Assembly: GCA_003819975.1 (NCBI GenBank)
Contig: RPPU01000116.1
Location: 1 to 9,831, forward strand
Reading direction: 5' to 3'
Source: Desulfobacteraceae bacterium
GTDB lineage: Bacteria; Desulfobacterota; DSM-4660; Desulfatiglandales; HGW-15
Length of the DNA stretch: 9,831 bases
The notes beneath the pieces were generated by a model. That model saw only the letters and a program-made list of their open reading frames with translations. It was not told where the DNA came from and ran no database searches. Below are positions 1 to 5,561 of this stretch, piece after piece. Both the position numbers and the translations under genes were made by a program. Each line of letters starts with the position of its first letter. Positions within the stretch are counted from its first letter, which is position 1.

Positions 1-458
1 CCCTTCAACTTTTCCTTGCCGGATTGATCGTCCTCCTCGACCGGCTCCGCCGCTTGGGCGCTTATTTCCTCCTGGACCGCATCGGTTCCCGCAACGGCCG
101 ATACCTCGGCAAGAACCTCGGTTGCCGTTTGTTCCTGCGCTACGGCTTCCGTCACCGGCGCCGCCGCTTCCGTCTCCGGGGCCGCGGTTTCTTCTGCATC
201 GGCAACAGCCCGGCCTTCCTCATGCTCCACGGCTACGGTTTTTTTACGGCGCCGGATGACCGTCGGCTTGATGCGCTTTTCTTCAACCACTTCGGACTTG
301 GGACCGGCCATGATCGCCTTGGCCCGTTCCACCACATCGTCGTCCAAGAAGCTTTTATCGTTTTTCACCGCAATGCCGCCGGCCGCCAACTTTTCGATCA
401 GCTCATCCTTATCCACATTGAGTTCTTGCGCCAGCTCATAGACCCTGACTTTCGCCAT
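1..458 (-). CDS. infB: Translation initiation factor IF-2, N-terminal part (cut by window edge)
   Basis: IF-2 is the GTPase that brings initiator tRNA to the 30S subunit and promotes subunit joining. Only the first 152 codons are present; the G domain and the C-terminal domains lie off the left edge. The N-terminus (MAKVRVYELAQELNV, then DKDELIEKL) is a typical IF2N module. It is followed by a basic stretch around residues 60-75 (EEKRIKPTVIRRRKK) and then a low-complexity Ala/Glu/Val linker to the edge, as is usual for the unstructured IF-2 linker. The ATG is preceded by a good GAGGG ribosome site five bases upstream. It is the last visible gene of the rimP-nusA-ylxR-infB operon, 79 bases after ylxR. 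The basic EEKR..PTVIRRR segment reminds me of Desulfobacterota IF-2 proteins, which is recall and not a search result. Confidence 0.95.
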   Translation of the reverse strand, partial: MAKVRVYELAQELNVDKDELIEKLAAGGIAVKNDKSFLDDDVVERAKAIMAGPKSEVVEEKRIKPTVIRRRKKTVAVEHEEGRAVADAEETAAPETEAAAPVTEAVAQEQTATEVLAEVSAVAGTDAVQEEISAQAAEPVEEDDQSGKEKLK

Positions 459-537
459 GTATACCCTCATTCTTGACTAAAATTTTTTTTAATAGCGTTA
501 AAACGGTCCTATTCTTTATTTCTGAATCCACTGATTT

Positions 538-756
538 TCAAATACGGTTCTTTAATGACTTTTTGTTCTCCTTTTTCTGTAAACGCTCCAGGCAAAGCGG
601 ATCGTCACACACATAAACGCCTCTGCCCGCGGCCCTTTGTCGCGGATCCCGGATCAATAATCCGTCCGCCTGAGCGATCAAACGAATCAAGGCTTTTTTC
701 TCTTTTTTCTTTCTGCATATCAGACACGTTCGCAGGGGAATATGGCCTTTGGACAC
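538..756 (-). CDS. ylxR: YlxR/RnpM family RNA-binding protein (DUF448)
   Basis: A 72-residue protein of the YlxR (DUF448) family, a small basic nucleic-acid-binding protein almost always found between nusA and infB. In Bacillus subtilis the homologue has been described as a modulator of RNase P (RnpM). The family signatures are visible: PLRTCLICRKK near residues 7-17 and GRGVYVC at 44-50. Cys11, Cys14, Cys50 and Cys55 form two cysteine pairs. The C-terminus is a Lys/Asn-rich tail. The start is GTG at 756; a run of six G's lies about 12 bases upstream, rather far for a ribosome site, so expression may depend on coupling to nusA, whose stop is 33 bases before. The length is slightly short for the family, where about 90 residues is common. 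Confidence 0.9.
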   Translation of the reverse strand: MSKGHIPLRTCLICRKKKEKKALIRLIAQADGLLIRDPRQRAAGRGVYVCDDPLCLERLQKKENKKSLKNRI

Positions 757-789
757 GGTTGCTGCTTACCCCCCTTTCAAAAACGGACG

Positions 790-2142
790 TTACCCATTAA
801 GCTCATCGGAGGCATCGGCCGGCTCCGCCAAAGGCTCTGACGGATCTTTTGCTTCCGGCTGCAATTCTTCTCCGGCTTTCACGCCGGCGGCCGGCCGGTT
901 CTGCTCCTGTTCCAACTCTTTCTGGGCGCTCTCCAATATTTTCTTGGCTTTGGCCGCGCCGATATCCTTCAACTGTTCCAGGTCCGTCAAGCCGGCGGCG
1001 ACGATATCTTTGGCCGAACGATAACCGGCCTGATACAGCTCCAGGGCGGTTTTTTCGCCCACGCCTTCCAGCTTGAGCAGGGCTTCATAAGCGCTTTTCA
1101 AAGCCTGGTTGTAGTTGGACTCATTGGTGACATCGATATGCCAACCCGACAATTTGGAAGCCAAACGCACGTTCTGGCCTTTCTTGCCGATCGCCAGGGA
1201 CAATTGATCGTCGCCCACAACCACTTCCATGGCATGCTCGTCTTCGTCCACAATCACGCGCACAATCTCGGCCGGCGCCAGGGCGTTGCAAATAAACTTG
1301 GCGGGATCCTGATCCCAGGTGACGATATCGATCTTCTCTCCGCGTAATTCCTGAACCACGGCCTGCACGCGCGAGCCTTTCACGCCCACGCAGGCGCCGA
1401 CCGGATCCACATCCGGGTCTTTGGAATGGACCGCGATCTTGGTCCGGCTGCCCGGCTCGCGGGCCACGTGCACGATGGAAACGATGCCTTCGGCGATTTC
1501 CGGCACTTCGTTTTCAAAAAGAGCGGACAAAAAATTGGGGTGGGTGCGGGAAAGCAGGATCTGCGGGCCGCGGCTGAATTGGCGGACATCCAAAATATAA
1601 GCCCGGACGCGATCGCCCTGTTTGTAGGATTCTTTGGGGATTTGTTCTTTAAGAAGCAGTTCCGCTTCGGTGCGGCCCAGGTTGACGATGATATTGCCTT
1701 TGTCGAACCGCTGCACAATCCCGTGAATGATCTCGCCGACGCGGTCTTTAAAATCTCCGTAAACGACATTCCGCTCCGCTTCGCGCAACCGCTGCATGAT
1801 GACCTGTTTGGCGGATTGGGCGGCGATTCGGCCGAACTCATCCGTGTCCATCTTGACGCCCAGACTGTCGCCGATTTCGGACTCGGGATCGATTTCGTGC
1901 GCGTCTTCCGGGGAAATTTCCAGATGGTTGTTGGTGACCTGCTCCACGACTTCTTTGAATTCAAAGACCTCGATTTCTCCCGCATCATCATTGAAGGTCA
2001 CCTCAATATCGTAGTTCGGCCCGAACTTCTTGCGCGCCGCGGCTTTGACCGCTTCTTCCAGGGTTTTGATGAGAACCTCGCGATCCAATCCTTTTTCACG
2101 GCTGACCTGTTCAATGATTCTTTTCAATTCATTCACTATCAT
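790..2142 (-). CDS. nusA: Transcription termination/antitermination factor NusA
   Basis: NusA binds RNA polymerase and nascent RNA and controls pausing, termination and antitermination. The 450-residue product shows the full order: RNA-polymerase-binding N-terminal domain (1-130), S1 domain (about 134-198, with IIHGIVQRFDKGNIIVNLG), KH1 (GVKGSRVQAV near 253) and KH2 (IGKKGQNVRLA near 318). One helix-hairpin-helix region follows (about 355-405, LEGVGEKTALELY and DIGAAKAKKI). The acidic Pro/Ala/Glu tail (410-450) looks disordered. The length lies between short Firmicutes NusA (about 370) and E. coli NusA (495, two acidic repeats). The ATG at 2142 has GGAG seven bases upstream. It is the second gene of the operon, 116 bases after rimP, with a large inverted repeat in that gap. 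Confidence 0.97.
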   Translation of the reverse strand: MIVNELKRIIEQVSREKGLDREVLIKTLEEAVKAAARKKFGPNYDIEVTFNDDAGEIEVFEFKEVVEQVTNNHLEISPEDAHEIDPESEIGDSLGVKMDTDEFGRIAAQSAKQVIMQRLREAERNVVYGDFKDRVGEIIHGIVQRFDKGNIIVNLGRTEAELLLKEQIPKESYKQGDRVRAYILDVRQFSRGPQILLSRTHPNFLSALFENEVPEIAEGIVSIVHVAREPGSRTKIAVHSKDPDVDPVGACVGVKGSRVQAVVQELRGEKIDIVTWDQDPAKFICNALAPAEIVRVIVDEDEHAMEVVVGDDQLSLAIGKKGQNVRLASKLSGWHIDVTNESNYNQALKSAYEALLKLEGVGEKTALELYQAGYRSAKDIVAAGLTDLEQLKDIGAAKAKKILESAQKELEQEQNRPAAGVKAGEELQPEAKDPSEPLAEPADASDELNG

Positions 2143-2169
2143 TTCTTCACTCCGCTTTTCATTCTTTAG

Positions 2170-2256
2170 GGGATCTCTAAAAATTCACTTTATCGACTAC
2201 GAGACCTTTCAAATATGAACCGTAACCTTCTCAAACGGCGAATTTTTAAAGATCCC
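2170..2256. repeat. 17-bp inverted repeat filling the rimP-nusA gap
   Basis: The arm at 2170-2186 (gggatctctaaaaattc) and the arm at 2240-2256 (gaatttttaaagatccc) are inverted copies with a single mismatch, separated by 53 bases. In the operon transcript this would make a long stem beginning three bases after the rimP stop and ending 27 bases before the nusA start. There is no U-tract after the stem, so it is not a simple terminator. It may be a small dispersed palindromic element, an RNase processing site, or an mRNA-stabilising stem. The sequence alone does not decide between these. Confidence 0.7.
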
Positions 2257-2258
2257 GT

Positions 2259-2729
2259 TCAGTCGAATTCATAAATCAAATGGGCTTTTTCCATTTCGGA
2301 CCAGGGCAGGATCGTTTCTTTCCCGTCTACGTCCATATGCAACATTCCTTCGTTGAACGCTTTCAAACAACCGGTGTAATTCTGCCGCCCCTCCCGGAAG
2401 GTGCTCATTTTCACTTTAATCTTTTTGCCGATGACCTTGCTGAAGTCTTTTTCCTTTCTTAAAGGCCGGTTCAGACCCGGGGAACTGACCTCCAGAATAT
2501 ATTCATGCTCGATCAAATCTTTGACATCCAGCAAATCGCCCAACTCGTTGCTGACGCGGGCGCAGTCGTCCAAGGTCACGCCGCCTTCCCGGTCCATATA
2601 CAACCGCAAAATCCAACGGCCCTGGTTGACCGTATGTTCCGCATCGACCAGCTCAAAGCCCAAATCCGCCAACACAGGCTCGACCAGTTCGATCACCTGA
2701 TTCACAATGGCCTTGGTTTTCTTTTGCAT
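2259..2729 (-). CDS. rimP: Ribosome maturation factor RimP
   Basis: RimP assists maturation of the 30S subunit. Starting at the ATG at 2729 gives 156 residues, the usual family length of about 150. The family pattern is clear: an N-terminal alpha/beta domain (1-80, with FELVDAEHTVNQGRWILRL and DREGGVTLDDCARVS), the signature VSSPGLNRPLR at 81-91, then the SH3-like C-terminal domain ending in LPWSEMEKAHLIYEFD. The frame is open further upstream to 2903, but the extra residues are unlike RimP and are encoded by palindromes and repeats, so the shorter start is preferred. The ribosome site is weak (GGA 11 bases upstream, AAGAAG nearer). It heads the rimP-nusA-ylxR-infB operon. Confidence 0.95.
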   Translation of the reverse strand: MQKKTKAIVNQVIELVEPVLADLGFELVDAEHTVNQGRWILRLYMDREGGVTLDDCARVSNELGDLLDVKDLIEHEYILEVSSPGLNRPLRKEKDFSKVIGKKIKVKMSTFREGRQNYTGCLKAFNEGMLHMDVDGKETILPWSEMEKAHLIYEFD

Positions 2730-2747
2730 AGGCTTCTTATTCCAAAA

Positions 2748-2769
2748 TATCGACAAAAAGTTGTCGATA
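2748..2769. promoter_or_regulatory. 9-bp hairpin in the rimP leader
   Basis: tatcgacaa (2748-2756) and ttgtcgata (2761-2769) pair perfectly around the 4-base loop aaag, 19 bases upstream of the rimP start on the minus strand. It could be an operator or a leader stem. It lacks a proper U-tract, so terminator function is doubtful. Confidence 0.45.
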
Positions 2770-2786
2770 AACCCAAGACATTTTCT

Positions 2787-2815
2787 CGCGCAAAGACACC
2801 AAGACGCCAAGAAAA
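2787..2815. repeat. Short degenerate word repeat (caaagaca / ccaagacg / ccaagaaa)
   Basis: Three imperfect copies of an 8-base word related to ccaagac lie in tandem in the rimP upstream region. The type resembles degenerate intergenic word repeats seen elsewhere in this window. No coding or RNA function is visible. Confidence 0.5.
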
Positions 2816-2851
2816 CAATTTTTATTCCGGCGCTTTTCGCTGGAACTCCTG

Positions 2852-2867
2852 TTCCGGCCGGCCGGAA
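2852..2867. repeat. Perfect 16-bp G+C palindrome
   Basis: ttccggccggccggaa is a perfect self-complementary palindrome. A further inverted copy of its half (tattccggc at 2823) lies upstream, so several alternative hairpins are possible between 2823 and 2870. It lies between the tRNA terminator and rimP. It might be an operator or part of a palindromic mobile repeat; function unknown. Confidence 0.5.
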
Positions 2868-2870
2868 TAC

Positions 2871-2911
2871 ATATTTTTTTGATCCCGCGGTTTTTGGGAT
2901 CAAAAAAATAT
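2871..2911. repeat. Perfect 16-bp inverted repeat with 9-base loop
   Basis: The arms 2871-2886 and 2896-2911 (atatttttttgatccc and its exact complement) surround the loop gcggttttt. Because T's precede and A's follow the GATCCC stem on both strands, it has no U-tract after the stem and is not by itself an intrinsic terminator. Its T-rich arm directly follows the terminator hairpin at 2917-2940 on the minus strand and may add to that terminator's U-tract. Confidence 0.65.
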
Positions 2912-2940
2912 AAAAAAAGCGGGTTACATAAGACCCGCTT
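2910..2940 (-). terminator. Rho-independent terminator (minus strand)
   Basis: On the minus strand AAGCGGGT (2940-2933) pairs with ACCCGCTT (2924-2917) around an 8-base loop, immediately followed by a run of T's interrupted only by ATA. This is a textbook intrinsic terminator. It would end transcription coming from tRNA-Gly and insulate the rimP operon, which then needs its own promoter within 2730-2910. On the plus strand the stem is followed by CCTG, so it acts in one direction only. Confidence 0.8.
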
Positions 2941-3246
2941 CCTGTTCGCAGACTGAATAATTGCCAGTTTTATTATTGCGAGAAATGGATCAGGGCAATA
3001 CAAAAACCAACATATAGTCCGCAATTCGAAGAAAATCACCCCACCCTGTACTGGGCCGATTACCTCAAAAAGGGAATCAGGTCTTGGTAAAAAACGAATT
3101 TCAAAAGTCCGTGCTGATAAGGAAATTCGTTCGGAACCGCTAAACTGGACCTTCGAAACCTCGTTTTTGTGCAACCTTCCAGGTCTTGCACCATGGATGC
3201 GGAAGCACCCTCTGTTGTGCTATTCCGGCCAAGACGAATCAACCTG
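2941..3246. other. Gene-free trailer between tRNA-Gly and its terminator
   Basis: No convincing coding sequence in either strand: the open frames here give unrecognisable peptides and partly overlap the tRNA. A 9-bp inverted repeat (acgaatttc at 3094-3102, gaaattcgt at 3122-3130) with a 19-base loop is the clearest structure. If the terminator at 2910-2940 ends the tRNA transcript, this 300-base segment is its transcribed trailer and could hold an undescribed small RNA. Confidence 0.4.
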
Positions 3247-3322
3247 TGGAGCGGGCAACGGGATTTGAACCCGCGACCACAAGCTTGGGAAGCTCGTGCT
3301 CTACCAACTGAGCTATGCCCGC
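3247..3322 (-). tRNA. tRNA-Gly, anticodon CCC, with encoded CCA
   Basis: The complete cloverleaf can be drawn on the minus strand: acceptor stem GCGGGCA/TGCCCGC, D arm GCTC...GAGC with loop AGTTGGTA, and anticodon stem CGAGC/GCTTG with one G-T pair. The anticodon loop is TTCCCAA, placing CCC at positions 34-36 to read GGG codons. A 5-base variable loop and the T arm GCGGG-TTCAAAT-CCCGT follow, then discriminator T and a genomically encoded CCA at 3247-3249. A promoter-like sequence lies about 50 bases upstream. Confidence 0.96.
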
Positions 3323-3373
3323 TCAGCCGAAAAACCCTGAAATCCAAGCCGGATTTCGCAAAACAGGTTGTTT

Positions 3374-3401
3374 AATTTATCAAAACAAGGTTTAAAGTCA
3401 A
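3374..3401 (-). promoter_or_regulatory. Sigma-70-like promoter for tRNA-Gly
   Basis: On the minus strand TTGACT (3401-3396) and TAAATT (3379-3374) are separated by 16 bases. The expected transcription start, near 3367, would give a 45-base leader before the mature tRNA 5' end. The -35 matches 5 of 6 consensus positions and the -10 matches 4 of 6. Confidence 0.5.
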
Positions 3402-3430
3402 GCAATATTTATGATTTATCCTTGGAAACC

Positions 3431-3459
3431 TTGACATTAAGGCGCTCTCACCCTAACAT
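3431..3459 (+). promoter_or_regulatory. Sigma-70-like promoter toward lnt
   Basis: TTGACA (3431-3436, a perfect -35) and TAACAT (3454-3459, 4 of 6 for -10) are separated by the ideal 17 bases. A start near 3466 would leave a leader of almost 300 bases, containing the inverted repeat array at 3554-3668, before lnt. It stands back to back with the tRNA promoter. Confidence 0.5.
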
Positions 3460-3553
3460 GGCGACCTGTTTTCATGCAATTTGGCAATTTTTAAGCCTAT
3501 ACCTCATCCGAAATGATACTCTGAGAATCAGGCCCTGAAAAGGCGTAGAAATG

Positions 3554-3668
3554 GAATATCGAATAGCGAACACCGAATATTGAATATCGAAGTAAAAAGC
3601 GAAAACAGGCAAAGATTAACTTCTGAAACCTTTATAATTCGATATTCATTATTCGATATTCGATATTT
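3554..3668. repeat. Inverted pair of gaatatc-type heptamer arrays
   Basis: From 3554 five heptamers run in one orientation (gaatatc, gaatagc, gaacacc, gaatatt, gaatatc), plus a partial sixth. After a gap of about 40 bases, five heptamers run in the opposite orientation (ataattc, gatattc, attattc, gatattc, gatattt, 3634-3668). The arms pair well if about six bases are skipped in the left arm, so the leader of lnt could fold into a large hairpin. No coding sequence lies in 3323-3762 apart from this array and the promoters. Confidence 0.8.
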
Positions 3669-3762
3669 AAGTCATTAACCAGAAAGTACGCGGCAATTTG
3701 AAATGAACCAACCGCAAATGACCCCTATGCTCCATAATATCCCAACCAGGTTTTACTGAAGA

Positions 3763-5364
3763 ATGACACGTTTTTTACAAATACCGGCTCTAAAACCAAG
3801 CCTTTTTTATGCCCTGACCGCAGGCCTGGCCCAGACCCTGGTTTTTCCGGCTTGGGGATTGGATTGGTTGGCTTGGTTTGCTCTGGCGCCGCTGTTATGG
3901 GTAGCCGCCGACTGCCCGCCCCGCCAGGCATTCAAACTTGGCCTTTTAAGCGGCATGATCCATTACCTGACTCTGATTTATTGGATTTATAATGTGATCA
4001 CTCAATACGGCGACTTGGATCCCGTGACCACTATTGCGATTTTACTGGTTTTCTGTTTTTACCTGAGCCTCTACCCGGCCTTTTTTTGTTTTTTCTTTTC
4101 ACGCTTTAGGGACCGCCGGTTTTCGAGCCTATTTTTCGCCGCTTTATGGGTGGGTTTGGAATACGGGCGGGCTAAACTTCTGACCGGATTCCCCTGGTGT
4201 TTGTTGGGCTATACTCAATATGAACACCTGACTTTGATTCAGATCGCCGGCCTAACCGGCGTTTACGGAGTCTCATTTTTGATCGCTTGGGCCAATATCT
4301 TGATTTTTTGTTTATTGCGCCATTGGAGTTCTTTTAAAAAAGGGCTCTTAAAGTGGGAGGCCCTTGCCTTCATTGTGTTGCTGTCCGTTACTCTGGCTTA
4401 TGGAACCCAAACCCTGGCTAAAATCGAAAAAGCGCAGAAAAACCGGAGCTCCCTTAAAATTGGTATCGTCCAGGGTAACATTGATCAATCTGTGAAATGG
4501 GAACCTTCCTATCAGCAGGAAACCATCCGGATTTACCGGGAATGGACCCGATCCCTGTATGCTTTAAAACCCAAATTGATTATCTGGCCGGAAACGTCCG
4601 TGCCTCTCTTCTTCCAAGACTCCAATGAATGGACCGCACAAGTAGTCCAGGTTCCCCGGGAATCGGGCGCAGATCTGATCTTCGGCAGTCCGGCTTATCG
4701 AATCGGGGAAAACCGGATTTATCGATATTTGAATCGCGCCTATCACCTTGACCGTAATGGAAAGATACTGGATTACTATGATAAGGTCCATCTGGTCCCT
4801 TTCGGCGAATATGTGCCTCTGAAAAAACTCCTGTTTTTTGTGGAGAGGCTGGTCACGGCTGCCGGCGATTTTGTGCCGGGCGCGGAAATAAAACCGCTCC
4901 AATTGTCCGATCAAAAAGCAGGCATCCTGATCTGTTTTGAATCCATATTCCCGGAAATCGCCCGGCAACAGGTTCAACAGGGCGCGGATTTTTTGATCGT
5001 CCTGACCAATGACGCCTGGTTCGGCCGCACCAGCGCGCCCTATCAACATTTTGACATGGCGGTTTTCCGGGCCGTTGAAAATCAGCGCCCCCTGGTCCGG
5101 GCCGCCAACACCGGGATCAGCGGGTTGATCGGGCCCCAGGGCCGGATCATCAAACAAAGCCGATTGTTCGTTCCCGAAGTCCTGGATTTTGAAATGGATT
5201 GGGGACCGCAAACCCGAACGATTTATACCCGCTACGGCGATTGGTTTGCCAATGTTGCGATCCTGTTTAGTCTCTTTTATTTGTTATTTATATTGTGGTA
5301 TGATAAAAGCGTGAAACGTGAAAAGGCAAACGTGAAACGCGGAAAGACAATAAAAAAAATTTGA
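3763..5364 (+). CDS. lnt: Apolipoprotein N-acyltransferase
   Basis: Lnt is the inner-membrane enzyme that adds the third acyl chain, from phospholipid, to the N-terminal cysteine of lipoproteins. That step is needed for Lol-dependent sorting in Gram-negative bacteria. The 533-residue product has about seven hydrophobic helices in the first 215 residues (with TGFPWCLLGY near 141-150) and a nitrilase-type domain from about 230. The predicted catalytic triad is Glu277 (IIWPETSVP), Lys341 (YDKVHLVPFGEY) and Cys391 (ICFESIFPE). A final membrane helix is at about 494-512. A stop codon lies two codons before the ATG, fixing the start; the ribosome site is weak (GAAGA). The last 17 residues are lysine/arginine-rich and are encoded by heptamer repeats, so the tail appears to have been added or replaced by repeat invasion. 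prfB follows on the same strand. Confidence 0.96.
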   Translation: MTRFLQIPALKPSLFYALTAGLAQTLVFPAWGLDWLAWFALAPLLWVAADCPPRQAFKLGLLSGMIHYLTLIYWIYNVITQYGDLDPVTTIAILLVFCFYLSLYPAFFCFFFSRFRDRRFSSLFFAALWVGLEYGRAKLLTGFPWCLLGYTQYEHLTLIQIAGLTGVYGVSFLIAWANILIFCLLRHWSSFKKGLLKWEALAFIVLLSVTLAYGTQTLAKIEKAQKNRSSLKIGIVQGNIDQSVKWEPSYQQETIRIYREWTRSLYALKPKLIIWPETSVPLFFQDSNEWTAQVVQVPRESGADLIFGSPAYRIGENRIYRYLNRAYHLDRNGKILDYYDKVHLVPFGEYVPLKKLLFFVERLVTAAGDFVPGAEIKPLQLSDQKAGILICFESIFPEIARQQVQQGADFLIVLTNDAWFGRTSAPYQHFDMAVFRAVENQRPLVRAANTGISGLIGPQGRIIKQSRLFVPEVLDFEMDWGPQTRTIYTRYGDWFANVAILFSLFYLLFILWYDKSVKREKANVKRGKTIKKI

Positions 5365-5547
5365 ATCTTTCCCCTCTGTCGTTTCACCTTTCACGTTTGA
5401 CGTTTCACCTTTCACGTTTGACGTTTCACGCTTGATGTTTTCCGTTTACCGTTTGCCATTTCACGTTTCACTTTTTACGTTTCACGCTTGATGTTTTCCG
5501 TTTTCCGTTTACCGTTTGCCGTTTCACTTTTTACGTTTCACGCTTGA
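5311..5547. repeat. gtttcac-type heptamer array with inverted arm inside lnt
   Basis: From 5380 to 5547 the sequence divides exactly into 24 consecutive 7-base words (168 bases) with no slippage, such as cgtttca, cctttca, cgtttga, cgcttga, tgttttc, cgtttac and cgtttgc. The first 21-base triplet of words is repeated perfectly (5380-5400, 5401-5421). A longer block recurs with small changes. Five heptamers of the opposite orientation (gtgaaac, gtgaaaa, ggcaaac, gtgaaac, gcggaaa; 5311-5345) lie in the last codons of lnt, so the two parts can pair. The array stops directly at the prfB ribosome site. Confidence 0.92.
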
Positions 5548-5561
5548 AAAGGAGTCATGAT

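Noticed and set aside
24..476. 150-residue plus-strand open frame
   Set aside because: Antisense shadow of the infB N-terminus; its Arg/Phe-rich composition comes from the repetitive Ala/Glu codons of the IF-2 linker.
1426..2169. 247-residue plus-strand open frame opposite nusA
   Set aside because: Antisense shadow; nusA on the minus strand has complete recognisable domains and a good ribosome site.
2730..2903. N-terminal extension of rimP to 2903
   Set aside because: The extra residues are encoded by palindromes and word repeats and have no RimP similarity; ATG 2729 gives the standard length.
2871..2911. Inverted repeat taken as a bidirectional terminator
   Set aside because: On both strands the stem is followed by A's, not T's, so the required U-tract is missing; only the neighbouring hairpin at 2917-2940 fits a terminator.
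2737..3347. Minus-strand open frames of 145 and 95 residues
   Set aside because: They run through the terminator and palindromes or through the tRNA; the peptides are typical artefacts of translated tRNA and repeats.
3458..3538. 26-codon plus-strand ORF after the promoter-like site
   Set aside because: Overlaps the -10 element, no ribosome site, and no recognisable sequence.
4564..5211. 215-residue minus-strand open frame
   Set aside because: Antisense shadow of the catalytic half of lnt, which has the intact Glu-Lys-Cys triad.
5380..5547. CRISPR array
   Set aside because: The unit is 7 bases with no spacers and no constant repeat of 23 bases or more; it is a degenerate tandem word array.
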